Of a stretch of DNA of 64,000 nucleotides, positions 43,784-54,225 are shown one piece after another; position 1 is the stretch's first letter, and each line of letters opens with the position of its first letter. This DNA is from Bradyrhizobium sp. Y36 (GTDB taxonomy: Bacteria; Pseudomonadota; Alphaproteobacteria; Rhizobiales; Xanthobacteraceae), in the NCBI RefSeq assembly GCF_002531575.1, contig NZ_NWTI01000008.1, positions 124,001 through 188,000 on the forward strand, in the 5' to 3' direction. Made by a program: the position numbers and the translations under genes. The notes under the pieces were generated by a model. The model did not search any database and had not been told where the DNA came from. It saw only the letters and a program-made list of their open reading frames with translations.

Positions 43784-45139
43784 TTATTGCGGGGTGGGTT
43801 CCTTGCCGGCCAGGTACTGTTCCAGCCAGTGGATGTGGTAATCGCCGTTGATGATGTCGTCTTCCCGCACCAGCGCGCGGAACAGCGGCAGCGTGGTCTC
43901 GATGCCTTCCACCACCATCTCGTCCAGCGCCCGGCGGAGCCGCATCAGGCATTCGGCGCGGGTTTTGCCGTGCACGATCAGCTTGCCGACCAGGGAATCG
44001 TAATAGGGCGGGATCGTGTAGCCCTGGTACACGGCGGAATCGATCCGCACCCCCAGTCCGCCGGGCGGATGGTATTGCAAGATGCGGCCGGGTGAGGGGC
44101 GGAAGGTCTGGGGATGCTCGGCGTTGATCCGGCACTCGATCGCATGGCCGATGACCTGGATCTCGTCCTGCTTGGCCGGCAGGTCGCCGCCGGCGGCGAT
44201 GCGGATCTGCTCCAGCACGAGGTCGATGTCGGTGATGCTCTCGGTGACGGGATGCTCGACCTGGATGCGCGTGTTCATCTCGATGAAGTAGAATTCGCCG
44301 TCCTCGAACAGGAATTCGATGGTGCCGACGCCGAGATATTTCATCTCGCGCATGGCCTTGGCGCAGGTCTCGCCGATCTTGGCGCGCGCGGCGGCGGCCA
44401 GCACCGGTGAGGGGCCTTCCTCCCAGACCTTCTGGTGGCGGCGTTGCAGCGAGCAGTCGCGTTCGCCGAGATGGATGGCGCCGCCGCGGCCGTCGCCCAG
44501 GATCTGGATCTCGATATGGCGCGGCTTCTGGAGGTATTTTTCGAGGTAGACGGACGCATCGCCAAAGGCGGACTTGGCTTCGTTGGCCGCCGTCGACAGC
44601 GCCACCTGGAGGTCAGCCTCGCTGTGCGCCACCTTCATGCCGCGACCGCCGCCGCCGGCTGCGGCCTTCACCAGCACCGGAAAACCGATCTGCCTGGCGA
44701 TCCCCATCGCGTCGTCGTCGGGCCCGACGGCGCCGTCGGAGCCGGGCACCACGGGGATGCCGAGCCGCTTGGCGGTCTTCTTGGCCTCGATCTTGTCGCC
44801 CATCAGGCGGATATGCTCGGCCTTGGGACCGATGAAATGCAGATTGTGCTCGCCGAGGATTTCCGCAAAGCGGGCGTTCTCCGACAGGAAGCCGTAGCCG
44901 GGATGCACGGCATCGGCGCCGGTGATCTCGCAGGCCGCGAGCAGCGCGGGCACGTTGAGATAGCTGTCCTTGGACGCGGGCGGGCCGATGCAGACGCTTT
45001 CATCCGACAGGCGCACATGCATGGCGTCGGCGTCGGCGGTGGAGTGCACGGCGACGGTGGCGATCCCGAGCTCCTTGCACGCCCTGAGGATGCGAAGGGC
45101 GATCTCGCCGCGATTGGCTATGAGGATTTTGTCGAACAT
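43784..45139 (-). CDS. accC: Biotin carboxylase, acetyl-CoA carboxylase subunit
   Basis: The 451-aa enzyme carboxylates the biotin on AccB with ATP and bicarbonate. Seen: [11 protein letters not shown] at the N terminus, glycine-rich loop [25 protein letters not shown] and the C-terminal R-R-A-L-D-E-M. Length is typical. Downstream of accB with a 78-base gap filled by a repeat. Confidence 0.97.
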   Translation of the reverse strand: MFDKILIANRGEIALRILRACKELGIATVAVHSTADADAMHVRLSDESVCIGPPASKDSYLNVPALLAACEITGADAVHPGYGFLSENARFAEILGEHNLHFIGPKAEHIRLMGDKIEAKKTAKRLGIPVVPGSDGAVGPDDDAMGIARQIGFPVLVKAAAGGGGRGMKVAHSEADLQVALSTAANEAKSAFGDASVYLEKYLQKPRHIEIQILGDGRGGAIHLGERDCSLQRRHQKVWEEGPSPVLAAAARAKIGETCAKAMREMKYLGVGTIEFLFEDGEFYFIEMNTRIQVEHPVTESITDIDLVLEQIRIAAGGDLPAKQDEIQVIGHAIECRINAEHPQTFRPSPGRILQYHPPGGLGVRIDSAVYQGYTIPPYYDSLVGKLIVHGKTRAECLMRLRRALDEMVVEGIETTLPLFRALVREDDIINGDYHIHWLEQYLAGKEPTPQ

Positions 45140-45140
45140 G

Positions 45141-45225
45141 ATGCCTCGGGGCGAATGGGGAATAGCGAATGGCGAATGGGAAGAGCAGCTATTTGCTACT
45201 CGCTATTCGCCACTCCCTCACTCAA
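45141..45225. repeat. Intergenic repeat between accB and accC
   Basis: The sequence GGGGAATAGCGAATGGCGAA and a reverse counterpart CTACTCGCTATTCGCCACTC fold into an imperfect hairpin. The element nearly fills the 78-bp accB-accC junction and reaches the end of accB; it could affect expression of accC in this operon. Confidence 0.65.
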
Positions 45226-45706
45226 TGATCACGAGCGGCTCGCCGTACTCGACCGGCTGGCCGTCCTCGACCAGGATCTGCGTCACTGTGCCGGCGCGCG
45301 GCGAGGGGATCTGGTTCATGGTCTTCATGGCTTCGATGATCAGCAGCGTCTGGCCGACCGAGACCTTGCTGCCGACCTCGATGAACGGCTTGGCGCCGGG
45401 CTCCGGCGCCCAATAGGCGGTGCCGACCATCGGCGACGTCACGGCGCCGGGATGCTTCGACAGGTCGGGTCCGGCGGCGGCAGGCGCGGCGGAGGCGGCC
45501 GGCAGGGCGGCTGGAGCGGCAGCCATCGGCACCGGCATGGTCGCGGCGACGCTGAGGTTGCGGGCAACGCGCAGGCGCAGGCCTGCACGTTCGATCTCGA
45601 TCTCGGTGAGGCTGGTCTCATCGAGCAGCAGAGCAAGCTCGCGGACGAGCGCGGAATCCTCGCTGGAAAACTTTGCGGCTGCTTTGTCGTCTGGCTGGCG
45701 CGCCAT
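45218..45706 (-). CDS. accB: Biotin carboxyl carrier protein of acetyl-CoA carboxylase
   Basis: The 162-aa protein has an N-terminal dimerisation region (1-60), an Ala/Pro-rich linker (58-80) and a biotinyl domain (85-162) with E-A-M-K-T-M-N, where Lys128 carries biotin. Start at 45706 gives the usual N terminus. Order aroQ-accB-accC on the minus strand. Confidence 0.96.
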   Translation of the reverse strand: MARQPDDKAAAKFSSEDSALVRELALLLDETSLTEIEIERAGLRLRVARNLSVAATMPVPMAAAPAALPAASAAPAAAGPDLSKHPGAVTSPMVGTAYWAPEPGAKPFIEVGSKVSVGQTLLIIEAMKTMNQIPSPRAGTVTQILVEDGQPVEYGEPLVIIE

Positions 45707-45743
45707 GTTCTTTGATCCGAATGTTCTGTTTGATGAGGGGGCT

Positions 45744-46211
45744 TCAGGCTTTGGGCTTGATGGCAAGCTTGGCGGCAAGGCCCTGGATGGCGAGACGGTA
45801 ACCCTCGATGCCGAAACCGCAGAGCGAGGCGAAGGCCGCGCGTGCCGTGTAGGAGTGGTGACGGAAGCTCTCGCGGGCGTGGATGTTGGTCACATGCACC
45901 TCGACCGTCGGGATCTGCACCGCGAGCAAGGCGTCGTGCAGCGCGATCGAGGTATGGGAATAGCCGCCGGCGTTGATGATGATGCCCTTCATCTTGCGCG
46001 CATGCGCCTCGTGGATGAAGTCGATCAGCTCGCCCTCGCGGTTGGACTGCCGGCAATCGGCCTTGAGGCCGAAGGTCGCCGCGGTCTCCCGGCACAGCGC
46101 CTCGACGTCGGCCAGCGTGGCGTGGCCGTACTTCTCCGGCTCGCGCGTCCCCAACATGTTGAGGTTCGGCCCGTTGAGGACGAGGATCGTGTCGGTTGCT
46201 GGTTCGGCCAT
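45744..46211 (-). CDS. aroQ: Type II 3-dehydroquinate dehydratase
   Basis: The 155-aa enzyme dehydrates 3-dehydroquinate to 3-dehydroshikimate in aromatic biosynthesis. Seen: [12 protein letters not shown] with catalytic Tyr in [13 protein letters not shown], and the [11 protein letters not shown] catalytic His. It is 37 bases upstream of accB and probably co-transcribed with accBC. Confidence 0.96.
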   Translation of the reverse strand: MAEPATDTILVLNGPNLNMLGTREPEKYGHATLADVEALCRETAATFGLKADCRQSNREGELIDFIHEAHARKMKGIIINAGGYSHTSIALHDALLAVQIPTVEVHVTNIHARESFRHHSYTARAAFASLCGFGIEGYRLAIQGLAAKLAIKPKA

Positions 46212-46415
46212 TCCAATCCCGGCAGGTGCTTCGGCGTGGCGGGGTTATAGGTAACAAAGCGGCCCAGGGGAAGCCTTGAAGGGCCTCCCAGGGGCCTTCA
46301 GGTACCTCATCCCCGGTGCAAAAACCTGTGCGGAAGCCACGGAAATTGCTTGTTAACCAGTTCTAATCGTGGCTGCCGGAGGGAAGCTCGCCGGGGAGGG
46401 CGACGCATAGCCCAA

Positions 46416-46447
46416 AGGCCCCTGCCGATGTCTCGGCAAGGGCCCAT
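46416..46447 (-). terminator. Hairpin downstream of DUF1236 gene
   Basis: A stem pairs GGCCCCTGCCGA with TCGGCAAGGGCC around a short loop, about 20 bases past the DUF1236 stop codon. The T-run on the minus side is short, so efficiency is uncertain. Confidence 0.55.
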
Positions 46448-46466
46448 TCGGGTTCAGCGAGGCAGC

Positions 46467-47279
46467 TTAGCCTTCGATGATGTAGACGATCTCGCGCGTC
46501 TGCGGACGGACGATGATGTATTGGCCGCGGACGTAGATCACGTCATAGCCGCGCCACTCCGGATAGATCTCGACGATCCGGGGCGGGAGCGGATGGAAGC
46601 GAACGGACGCCGGGATCGAGGCACCCACCGAGATGTTGAAGTTGACGTTGGTGGTCTCTTCGATCTTGGTCGACTTGATCGCGGTGGAGATTTCGGTCCG
46701 CTTCTCGGGAGGCGGAGCGGAAGCGGTCGCAGAGGCGGTGCCGGTCGTGGTCTGAGACTTGGTGTCGCCAGCCTTGCTGTCCGCGCCCTTGGTCTGGGCG
46801 TTCATGTTGCCGCTCTTGGTATCTGTCTCAGAGCTCTTGGACTTGTCCATTTGGGACTTGTCCATCGTGCTCTTCGACTTGTCCTGCATGGACTTGTCCT
46901 GCGCGCCCTGGGCGTGCTCGCCCTTCGCCGAGCCGGCCTTGTCTTCAGCCGCGTTCTTGTTCATCGCGCCGGGCTTTTCCATTCCGCCGGACTTCTCCGC
47001 GGCACCGGATTTCTCCATCGCGCCCGAGGACTTCTCCTCGGCGGCTCCGCCCGGCTTCATGGCGCCGCCGGCCTGACCGACGGTGCCCTTGTCCCGGCTC
47101 ATGGCGCCGCCATGTTCCGCCGCGCCACCCGAAGGCTGCGCATGCTGCGCCGGCTGCTGTTGCGTCGGCTGTGCGCCGGCCGCACCACCGGTGTCGCCTT
47201 TCATGCCCTGTGCGTTCGCCACACCGGCGCCCGCGACAAGAGCGGCCGCGGCAACCGAGATCATAAAGCGGTTCAACAT
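46467..47279 (-). CDS. DUF1236 exported protein with Lys/Ser/Met repeat region
   Basis: The 270-aa product has a signal peptide (1-23), a long Gly/Lys/Ser/Ala-rich stretch (about 25-185) with repeated M-E-K-S-G-A and M-D-K-S-K-S units, and a C-terminal DUF1236 domain (about 190-270; V-N-F-N-I-S-V-G and Y-D-V-I-Y-V-R-G-Q-Y-I-I-V). The function of DUF1236 is unknown. A purine-rich GAGGAGAAT precedes the ATG. Confidence 0.85.
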   Translation of the reverse strand: MLNRFMISVAAAALVAGAGVANAQGMKGDTGGAAGAQPTQQQPAQHAQPSGGAAEHGGAMSRDKGTVGQAGGAMKPGGAAEEKSSGAMEKSGAAEKSGGMEKPGAMNKNAAEDKAGSAKGEHAQGAQDKSMQDKSKSTMDKSQMDKSKSSETDTKSGNMNAQTKGADSKAGDTKSQTTTGTASATASAPPPEKRTEISTAIKSTKIEETTNVNFNISVGASIPASVRFHPLPPRIVEIYPEWRGYDVIYVRGQYIIVRPQTREIVYIIEG

Positions 47280-47430
47280 AGAATTCTCCTCAGGTGGTTC
47301 TTTGCGTCATTGCCCGCGCCGACAACGAAAGGAGGTTTGAGTTGTTCCGGAACTTCGCCTGTTCCGCGGCATTTGTTTGTTGAACGCCAGATGAATGACC
47401 TGGCACGAAGACGCCAACGTTCGGCGCAAG

Positions 47431-47458
47431 AAAAAGGCCGGCTTTTGCAGCCGGCCCC
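47431..47458 (-). terminator. Rho-independent terminator of dsbA-like gene
   Basis: On the minus strand the stem GGCCGGCT/AGCCGGCC is followed by TTTTTC, about 30 bases past the stop codon at 47489. Confidence 0.85.
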
Positions 47459-47488
47459 TTGGTGCTGTCAGAACTGCGAAACGTCTGA

Positions 47489-48256
47489 TCAACAAGTCGC
47501 CTTGCCGCAGCGGGCGATGCCGATCTTTTCCTTCAGACCTTCGACGCCGACCGCGCCGATCACGATCTGCTTGCCGATGACGTAGCTCGGCGTGCCGTTC
47601 ATGCCCATCGCTTCGGCGAGCTTGAAGTTCTCCTCGATGGTGGCGCGCACCTCGGGGCTGTTGATGTCCTTCTCGATCCTGGCGGTGTCGAGGCCGGCCT
47701 CCTTGGCCGCTTGAAGTGCGCGTGCCTTGTCCGCGGCGCCGCGTCCGCCGAGCAGCTTCTGGTGGAAGTCGAGATATTTCTTGCCGGAGGGATCCTGCAT
47801 GTGCACGGCGACCGCGACCTGCGCCGCCTCCACCGAACCCTGGCTCAGCACCGGAAACTCCTTCAGCACGACCTTCAGCTTCGGATCGGCCTTCATGAGG
47901 GTGAGCATGTCGTCCATCGCGCGCTTGCAGTAGCCGCAATTGTAGTCGAAGAACTCGACGAAGGTGACGTCGCCGTCCTTGTTGCCGAGCACGACCTGGC
48001 GCGGCGAGTTGAAGATCGCGTCCGCGTTCTGCGCGACGCTGGCCTCGTGCTTCTGCGTTTCGGCCGCGGCCTGACGCTTGCTGAGCTCGGTCATGGCCTC
48101 CTCGAGCACCTCGGGATGGCTGACGAGATAGTTCTTGATGATCGCCTCGATGTCGGTGCGCTGGCTGTCGGAGAAACTGTCGGCCGACGCGGGCGCGGCT
48201 GCGCCGAACAGGGCGAGCGCAAACAACGCGGGAGCAAGCAGGCGCAGCGAAGGCAT
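47489..48256 (-). CDS. DsbA-family periplasmic thiol:disulfide protein (Com1-like)
   Basis: The 255-aa protein has a signal peptide (1-26), an N-terminal helical region with dimerisation-type sequence (27-85), and a thioredoxin/DsbA domain with C-G-Y-C (107-110) and the cis-Pro segment G-T-P-S-Y. It oxidises or isomerises disulfides in the periplasm. The start at 48256 yields a clean signal peptide; upstream in-frame sequence is spurious. Confidence 0.92.
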   Translation of the reverse strand: MPSLRLLAPALFALALFGAAAPASADSFSDSQRTDIEAIIKNYLVSHPEVLEEAMTELSKRQAAAETQKHEASVAQNADAIFNSPRQVVLGNKDGDVTFVEFFDYNCGYCKRAMDDMLTLMKADPKLKVVLKEFPVLSQGSVEAAQVAVAVHMQDPSGKKYLDFHQKLLGGRGAADKARALQAAKEAGLDTARIEKDINSPEVRATIEENFKLAEAMGMNGTPSYVIGKQIVIGAVGVEGLKEKIGIARCGKATC

Positions 48257-48356
48257 AGGCAAAATCCTCTTATCCAAAGCAGGTTTCGAGAAACGTCCCG
48301 GCGGACTTAAAGCTCGGTGTCGTGACGTCGCGGAGTCGGGCGTCGTTCTGGTCATT

Positions 48357-49757
48357 TCAATTGCGCGGCGACTTCGCCGCCACGATGTCGTCGGCCTTGA
48401 CCCATCCGGGCGTGCCGACGGCAAAACGGGTTTTCGCGCGCGTGGCAAGCTCGCGGGCGGTCTTGTTGTCGCCGCGCAAGTAAGCGGCCTGTGCCGAGGC
48501 GAGATCGGCCTCGGCATATTCTCCCTTCCGGCCGTAGGCCATCGCGAGCTGGGTATAGCCGAGCGCCGCCTCAGGCTCTCGCGCCACTGCGGCGCGGAGA
48601 ATCCGAACGGCCTCGTCCGTGTAGGCCTTATTATCGGTTCCAACCAGAGCCTGCCCAAGTAACATCTCGATGAGGGGTGAATTGTTCGAGAGTGCGACAG
48701 CCTTGCGCAGGGCCGGGATCGCCTCGGCCGGCTTGCCGCTTTCCAGCAGGGCCTGGCCGCGCACCTCGTAGAAGTACGGGTTGTTCGGCTGGACCTGGAT
48801 CAGCGCGTCGATCTGGGTAAGCGCGCTGCGCAAATCGCCGTGCAGATAGGTGCTGATGGCGCGGGCGTAGCGCGCCGGCATGCTGTCATTGGTCTGGGGA
48901 TAGCGGCGGTACACCGTCTCGGGCCGCTCCATGAAGGCGGATATCTTGGCGCGCACCATGTCGTGGCGGAGCTGGAGCGCGGGATCGTCCTTCTTGTTCC
49001 AGTAGGGGCTGGAGCTTGCGAACTCCTGCAGCGCTGCGACGCGTTCGGCCGGCATCGGATGCGACTGCAGATAGGGATCGGCGCCGCGCGCGGCGAACAG
49101 GCTCTCGCTGGTGAAGCGCTTGAACGTCTCGTACATGCCCTTCGGGGACTGCTGGGTCGCGGTCAGGAATTTCACGCCGGCTCGGTCGGCGTTCTCCTCC
49201 TGCTGGCGCTGGTAGGACAGCAGCGTCCGGCGGATCACCTCCTGCGGAGCGGAGATCGCGGCGGCGCCGGCATTGGCGAGCCCGTTGTTGCCTGCGCTGC
49301 TGCGCTGGGTGCTGCCGGCGGCGATCGCGCCGGCGCCGAGCAGCATCGCGATGATCATCTGGGTCTGGGCGGCGGCGAGTTGCTCGCGCAGCTTGGACAG
49401 GTGGCCGCCGGCCAGATGCCCGGTCTCGTGCGCGAGCACGCCGATGATCTGGTTCGGCGTTTCCGATTGAAGGATCGCGCCCCAGTTGACGAAGATGCGG
49501 CGGCCGTCCGCGACGAAGGCGTTGAACGAGCCGTCGTTGAGGATCACCATCTGGATGTTCTGCTTCTCCAGACCCGCGGCACGGAGGATCGGGCGCGTGT
49601 ATTCGCGCAGCAGCTGCTCGGTCTCGGTGTCGCGCAGCACTGGCGGCCCCTTGGCCTGCGCGCGCGCGGCCGAGAACGGCGTCAGCGCGATCGCCGCAGC
49701 CGTGACGAGGGCGGTGAGGGCGGAGGCCTTCTTGCGCAATGCGATTTGGAGCGACAT
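48357..49757 (-). CDS. M48-family metalloprotease with TPR region (BepA-like)
   Basis: The 466-aa product has a signal peptide (1-33), an M48 zinc protease domain with H-E-T-G-H (110-114) and the downstream Glu in E-E-N-A-D-R-A-G, and a C-terminal TPR region (about 300-450). BepA-like proteins act in the periplasm on outer-membrane assembly. ATG at 49757 is preceded by one in-frame TTG. Same direction as the dsbA-like gene, 100 bases apart. Confidence 0.9.
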   Translation of the reverse strand: MSLQIALRKKASALTALVTAAAIALTPFSAARAQAKGPPVLRDTETEQLLREYTRPILRAAGLEKQNIQMVILNDGSFNAFVADGRRIFVNWGAILQSETPNQIIGVLAHETGHLAGGHLSKLREQLAAAQTQMIIAMLLGAGAIAAGSTQRSSAGNNGLANAGAAAISAPQEVIRRTLLSYQRQQEENADRAGVKFLTATQQSPKGMYETFKRFTSESLFAARGADPYLQSHPMPAERVAALQEFASSSPYWNKKDDPALQLRHDMVRAKISAFMERPETVYRRYPQTNDSMPARYARAISTYLHGDLRSALTQIDALIQVQPNNPYFYEVRGQALLESGKPAEAIPALRKAVALSNNSPLIEMLLGQALVGTDNKAYTDEAVRILRAAVAREPEAALGYTQLAMAYGRKGEYAEADLASAQAAYLRGDNKTARELATRAKTRFAVGTPGWVKADDIVAAKSPRN

Positions 49758-49948
49758 CAAACGGTCTTGGTCAAACGGTCGGGACAGCTGTTTCGTGATT
49801 GGTTTTGGCGATTGGCGGCGGACCGGATACGCGATATGCCCTTGTGAGCCTTACCCCTTATGAGCCGTACAATGCGGCCAGTCTGGGGCGCAAGCGCCCC
49901 GTTTTCCGGACCGGTCGCGCCGGCCCGCCAGCGAAATAGCAGAATTCG

Positions 49949-51136
49949 ATGCACGATGCGACATTGAGGAACCGGTTGGGGCAGTGGCTCGCGCCCTCCC
50001 GCCGCAGCGATGTTCCCCCGTTTATGGTGATGGACGTTATGGCCGCGGCGGCCCGAATCGAGGCTGCCGGGGGCCATGTCATCCACATGGAGGTCGGCCA
50101 GCCCGCGGCCGGGGCGCCCAGGACCGCGATCGCCGCAGCTCATGCGGCGCTCAAGGCGGGGCGGATCGATTATACCTCCGCGCTCGGCATCCCCTCCTTG
50201 CGCGAGCGCATCGCACGCCATTATCGCGATGCCCATGGCTGCGACGTCAGCCCTGACAGGATCGTGGTGACCACCGGCTCCTCCGGCGGGTTCATCCTGG
50301 CCTTCCTGTCGATGTTCGAGCCGGGCGACCGCGTCGCCGTGACGGTGCCCGGCTATCCGCCCTATCGTCACATCCTCACTGCGCTCGGTTGCGAGCCGGT
50401 GCTGATCGAGACCACCAATGACACGCGCCATGCGCTGACCGGCGAGGCCTTGCTCGCGGCCCACCGCAAGGCGCCGCTGAAGGGCGTGCTGGTTGGCAGC
50501 CCTGCCAATCCGACGGGAACGATGATGTCCCGCGAAGCGCTCGCCGGCCTCATCACGGCGGCGGAAGACGCCGGGATCCGCTTCATCTCGGACGAGATCT
50601 ATCACGGGCTCGACTATGCGTTTCCGGCGGTCACCGCGGCCGCGCTCTCCGAGCACGCACTCGTGATCAACTCGTTCTCGAAGTATTTTTGCATGACCGG
50701 ATGGCGCGTCGGCTGGATGGTCGTCCCCGAAATTTTGGTGCGGCCGATCGAGCGGCTGCAGCAGAACCTGTCGATCTCGGTGCCGTCGCTCTCGCAGATC
50801 GCCGCCGAAGCCGCCTTCGACGGTGCGGCCGAGATGGAGGCGATCAAGCACGGCTATCAGGAAAACCGGCGGATCTTGATCGAGGGATTGCCGAAAGCCG
50901 GCCTCAGTAAATTCCTGCCCGCCGATGGTGCATTTTATCTCTATGCCGACGTCTCGAATTTTACTTCCGACAGTTTCGAGTTCGCCAAGCAGATGCTGGA
51001 GCAGGCACGCGTTGCGGCCACCCCCGGCGTCGATTTCGATCCCCTTCACGGCCGCTCGTTCATTCGCTTTTCCTATGCGCGCTCGCCCGAAGAGATGCGC
51101 GAGGCAGTTGACCGGATCGCTCACTGGCTTAAATAG
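49949..51136 (+). CDS. Class I/II PLP-dependent aminotransferase
   Basis: The 395-aa enzyme has the fold type I pattern: T-T-G-S-S-G-G near 111-117, N-P-T-G-T, D-E-I-Y-H-G and N-S-F-S-K-Y-F-C-M-T-G-W-R with the PLP lysine. It moves an amino group to or from a 2-oxo acid; the substrate is not predictable. Next to bioY, in the same direction and 32 bases upstream. Confidence 0.9.
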   Translation: MHDATLRNRLGQWLAPSRRSDVPPFMVMDVMAAAARIEAAGGHVIHMEVGQPAAGAPRTAIAAAHAALKAGRIDYTSALGIPSLRERIARHYRDAHGCDVSPDRIVVTTGSSGGFILAFLSMFEPGDRVAVTVPGYPPYRHILTALGCEPVLIETTNDTRHALTGEALLAAHRKAPLKGVLVGSPANPTGTMMSREALAGLITAAEDAGIRFISDEIYHGLDYAFPAVTAAALSEHALVINSFSKYFCMTGWRVGWMVVPEILVRPIERLQQNLSISVPSLSQIAAEAAFDGAAEMEAIKHGYQENRRILIEGLPKAGLSKFLPADGAFYLYADVSNFTSDSFEFAKQMLEQARVAATPGVDFDPLHGRSFIRFSYARSPEEMREAVDRIAHWLK

Positions 51137-51168
51137 CCGCCAGTTTTCGACCACGTCCGGAGTTCATC

Positions 51169-51783
51169 TTGTCTGACCGATCTGTCCCGACCGTTGCTGC
51201 ACCGCATTTCTCTCTCGCCGCGTTGATGTGGCCGACCTGGCCAGGCGAAACCGTCGGTGCGGTGCGCGCCATCGTGCTGGTTGTGCTCGGCACCTTCTTG
51301 ATGACGCTATCAGCCAAGGTGAGCCTGCCGCTGCCCTACGTGCCGATGACGTTGCAGACGCTGGTGGTGCTGATGATCGGCGCTGCCTATGGCTGGCGTC
51401 TTGGCAGCGCAACCATGATCGCTTATCTCGCCGAGGGCGCGCTTGGCGCGCCGGTTTTTGCCGGGCCGGTGGGTGGAATTGCACCACTGGTCGGCCCGAC
51501 CGCGGGCTATCTTTTCGGTTTCATTGCGGCCGCTTTCGTGACCGGCTGGCTCGCCGAGCGCGGCTGGGATCGCAGCGTGATGCTGCTGTTTGCAGCGATG
51601 GCTGCGGGCCATCTCGTCATTTTGGCTGCCGGCTTCGGCTGGCTGGCGTTCGGCCTTGGTCTCGGCCTTGCGAAGGCCTGGCAGGTCGGCATCGTGCCGT
51701 TCATTGCGGCTTCGCTGGTCAAGAATGCGCTCGGCGCGACATTGATGCCGGCGGCCCGACGACTGATCGAGCGCCGCCGGTAA
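51169..51783 (+). CDS. bioY: BioY-family biotin transporter
   Basis: The 204-aa protein has six hydrophobic segments and the BioY pattern: [25 protein letters not shown] and G-P-T-A-G-Y-L. It takes up biotin, which AccB in this window needs. The TTG start at 51169 has CCGGAG upstream. It may be co-transcribed with the aminotransferase. Confidence 0.93.
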   Translation: MSDRSVPTVAAPHFSLAALMWPTWPGETVGAVRAIVLVVLGTFLMTLSAKVSLPLPYVPMTLQTLVVLMIGAAYGWRLGSATMIAYLAEGALGAPVFAGPVGGIAPLVGPTAGYLFGFIAAAFVTGWLAERGWDRSVMLLFAAMAAGHLVILAAGFGWLAFGLGLGLAKAWQVGIVPFIAASLVKNALGATLMPAARRLIERRR

Positions 51784-51815
51784 AGCGGGCAAAGAGTTCG
51801 CGGTTCCAATTGACA

Positions 51816-51844
51816 GGGCCGGCCAAGTTGATCTTGGCTGGCCC
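51816..51844 (+). terminator. Hairpin between bioY and dctA
   Basis: A 12-base stem (GGGCCGGCCAAG/CTTGGCTGGCCC, one wobble) with a 5-base loop is followed by AGCGTTTTG. It separates bioY from dctA. No clear sigma-54 promoter was found upstream of dctA. Confidence 0.65.
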
Positions 51845-51868
51845 AGCGTTTTGAGGGGGAGTGAAACG

Positions 51869-53203
51869 ATGACGACGACAACGATGGCGGGTGCGCCGAT
51901 TGCGCAGCCCGCAGCAAAGCCGTGGTACAAGGTTCTCTACGTCCAGGTGCTGATCGCCATCGTGCTCGGCGCCATCGTCGGCTGGCTCTGGCCGACGGTC
52001 GCCACCAACGAATGGATCAAGGCGCTCGGCGACGGCTTCATCAAGCTAATCAAGATGGTGATCGCCCCGATCATCTTCTGCACCGTCGTCTCCGGCATCG
52101 CCCATATCCAGGATGCCAAGAAGGTCGGCCGCATCGGCGTCAAGGCGCTGGTCTATTTCGAGGTTGTCTCGACTTTCGCCCTGGTGATCGGGCTCATCAT
52201 CGGCAATCTGGTGAAGCCGGGCGCAGGCTTCGGCAGTGGGGCGGCGAACGAGGCGGCGGTTGCAAATTACGCCAAGCAGGCCGCGGGTCAGAAGTCCGTC
52301 GACTTCGTGCTGCACATCATTCCCGACACCGTGGTCGGCGCCTTCGCGCAGGGCGAAATCCTCCAGGTGCTGCTGTTCTCGGTGCTGTTCGGCTTTGCGA
52401 TCATGAGCCTCGGTGAGCGCGGTCACACCATCCGCAGCTTCATCGACGATGCCGCTCATGCCGTCTTCGGCGTCATCTCCATCGTGATGCGCGCAGCGCC
52501 GATCGGCGCGTTCGGCGCGATGGCCTATACGATCGGCAAGTTCGGCACCGGCGCGATCCTCAATCTGGTCGGGCTGATCGCCACCTTCTACGTCACCGCG
52601 GCGCTCTTCGTCTTCGTCGTGCTCGGCATCATCGCGCGCCTCGCTGGGTTCTCGATCTTCAAGTTCCTGGCCTACATCAAGGACGAGCTGCTGATCGTGC
52701 TCGGCACCTCGTCCTCGGAAAGCGCACTGCCATCTTTGATGGAAAAGCTGGAGCGGCTCGGCTGCTCCAAGTCGGTGGTCGGTCTCGTGGTGCCCACGGG
52801 ATATTCGTTCAACCTCGACGGCACCAACATCTACATGACGCTGGCGACGCTCTTCATCGCGCAGGCGCTCGGCTACGATCTCAGCTTCAGCCAGCAATTG
52901 ACCATCCTGGTCGTGGCGATGCTGACCTCGAAGGGCGCCTCCGGCATCACCGGCGCGGGCTTCATCACGCTCGCGGCGACGCTCGCCGTGGTCGACCCGC
53001 GCCTTGTGCCGGGCATGGCGATCGTGCTCGGCATCGACAAGTTCATGAGCGAGTGCCGTGCGCTGACCAATCTGTGCGGCAACGGCGTCGCCTGCGTGAT
53101 CGTCGCCTGGTGGGAGGGGGAGCTCGATCGCGACAAGCTCAACGCCAACCTCGCCAAGCGGATCGACCCGACCGACATGGAGACGGCGATCACGACGGAC
53201 TGA
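51869..53203 (+). CDS. dctA: C4-dicarboxylate transport protein DctA
   Basis: The 444-aa sodium/proton:dicarboxylate symporter has the family signatures [11 protein letters not shown] and [17 protein letters not shown] and about eight to ten membrane helices. It imports succinate, fumarate and malate. GAGGGGGAG precedes ATG 51869. The dctB/dctD regulators are not adjacent. Confidence 0.96.
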   Translation: MTTTTMAGAPIAQPAAKPWYKVLYVQVLIAIVLGAIVGWLWPTVATNEWIKALGDGFIKLIKMVIAPIIFCTVVSGIAHIQDAKKVGRIGVKALVYFEVVSTFALVIGLIIGNLVKPGAGFGSGAANEAAVANYAKQAAGQKSVDFVLHIIPDTVVGAFAQGEILQVLLFSVLFGFAIMSLGERGHTIRSFIDDAAHAVFGVISIVMRAAPIGAFGAMAYTIGKFGTGAILNLVGLIATFYVTAALFVFVVLGIIARLAGFSIFKFLAYIKDELLIVLGTSSSESALPSLMEKLERLGCSKSVVGLVVPTGYSFNLDGTNIYMTLATLFIAQALGYDLSFSQQLTILVVAMLTSKGASGITGAGFITLAATLAVVDPRLVPGMAIVLGIDKFMSECRALTNLCGNGVACVIVAWWEGELDRDKLNANLAKRIDPTDMETAITTD

Positions 53204-53238
53204 TCCGCAGGCAGCGTCCGTCGGCGCAAGACGCGCCG

Positions 53239-54123
53239 TCAGGCCTTGAAGTAATAGGGCTGGTCGAGATCCTCGATCAGCCCTTTTTCCTTGGGCGCCC
53301 AGCCGAGTGCGGCGCGCGTCTCCGCGCTCGAGGTGGGAACATCGACGGCGGCAAACCGCGCGAACCAGCCGAAATGCGCCTCCGCTTCCTCGGCGGATTT
53401 CGAGACCACGGGCACGCCGAGCCTCTTGCCGATCACCTCCGCGATCGCCTTGAACGGCACGCCTTGCTCGGCGATGGCGTGATAGCGGCGCGCGGATGCG
53501 CCTTGTTCGAGCGCGAGCCGGTAGATCCGCGCGGCGTCGAAGCGGTGTACGGCCGGCCAGCGATTGCCGCCATCGCCGATATAGGCCGCCGCGCCTTTCT
53601 CGCGGGCGATCGCGATCAGGCGAGGGACGAAGCCGTGATCGCCCTCGCCATGGGTGGTGGGCGGCAGCCGCACGATGCCGGCCCGGATGCCCTGCTGCAT
53701 GAGGTCTTCGGCGGCTGCTTCCGACACGCGCGGAAAGTGGCGAGCTGCGACATCGTCCTCGGTGGCGAGCCGTCCCGGCGCGAGCAATGCGACGCCCGAG
53801 GTGACGATCAGCGGGCGCTCGGATCCTTTCAGCGCCGCGCCGAGCGCGAGGATCGCGCGGCGGTCGAGCTCGCAATTCTCGGCGAATTTCGAGAAGTCGT
53901 GGTTGAAGGCGAGGTGCAGCACGCCGTCGGAGCCGGCCGCGCCGCTGCGCAAGGACGCGTGATCCTCCAGCGAGCCGTGATGGATTTCGGCGCCCATCGC
54001 GGTGAGGGCGTCCGCAGCGGCACCGGTCCGGGCGAGGCCGGCAACGCGATGGCCGGCGGCGATCAGGTCAGCAACGACGGCGGAGCCGACGAAGCCGGTG
54101 GCTCCGGTGACGAATACGCGCAT
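53239..54123 (-). CDS. Extended short-chain dehydrogenase/reductase (NAD(P)-dependent epimerase-like)
   Basis: The 294-aa enzyme has the N-terminal nucleotide-binding motif [10 protein letters not shown] (5-14) and an atypical-SDR body. The active region S-G-V-A-L-L-A and [13 protein letters not shown] indicates the NAD(P)-binding/epimerase family. Divergent from an XRE/MmyB-type regulator; the direct repeat at 54180-54217 lies between them. Confidence 0.85.
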   Translation of the reverse strand: MRVFVTGATGFVGSAVVADLIAAGHRVAGLARTGAAADALTAMGAEIHHGSLEDHASLRSGAAGSDGVLHLAFNHDFSKFAENCELDRRAILALGAALKGSERPLIVTSGVALLAPGRLATEDDVAARHFPRVSEAAAEDLMQQGIRAGIVRLPPTTHGEGDHGFVPRLIAIAREKGAAAYIGDGGNRWPAVHRFDAARIYRLALEQGASARRYHAIAEQGVPFKAIAEVIGKRLGVPVVSKSAEEAEAHFGWFARFAAVDVPTSSAETRAALGWAPKEKGLIEDLDQPYYFKA

Positions 54124-54179
54124 GAGCAATCTCCAGGGAAGCAGTCGGGCTTGGCGGAGAGCAGCATCGGCGCTAGAAT

Positions 54180-54217
54180 TATCCGGGTAAAGTAGTGACA
54201 GTATCAGGGTATAATAG
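54180..54217. promoter_or_regulatory. Direct-repeat operator overlapping a TATAAT -10 box
   Basis: TATCCGGGTAAAGTAG (54180-54195) and TATCAGGGTATAATAG (54202-54217) match at 13 of 16 positions and are offset by 22 bp. The second repeat includes TATAAT (54210-54215), seven to eleven bases before the XRE regulator's ATG at 54226, so that transcript would be nearly leaderless. Confidence 0.65.
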
Positions 54218-54225
54218 CTAACAGG

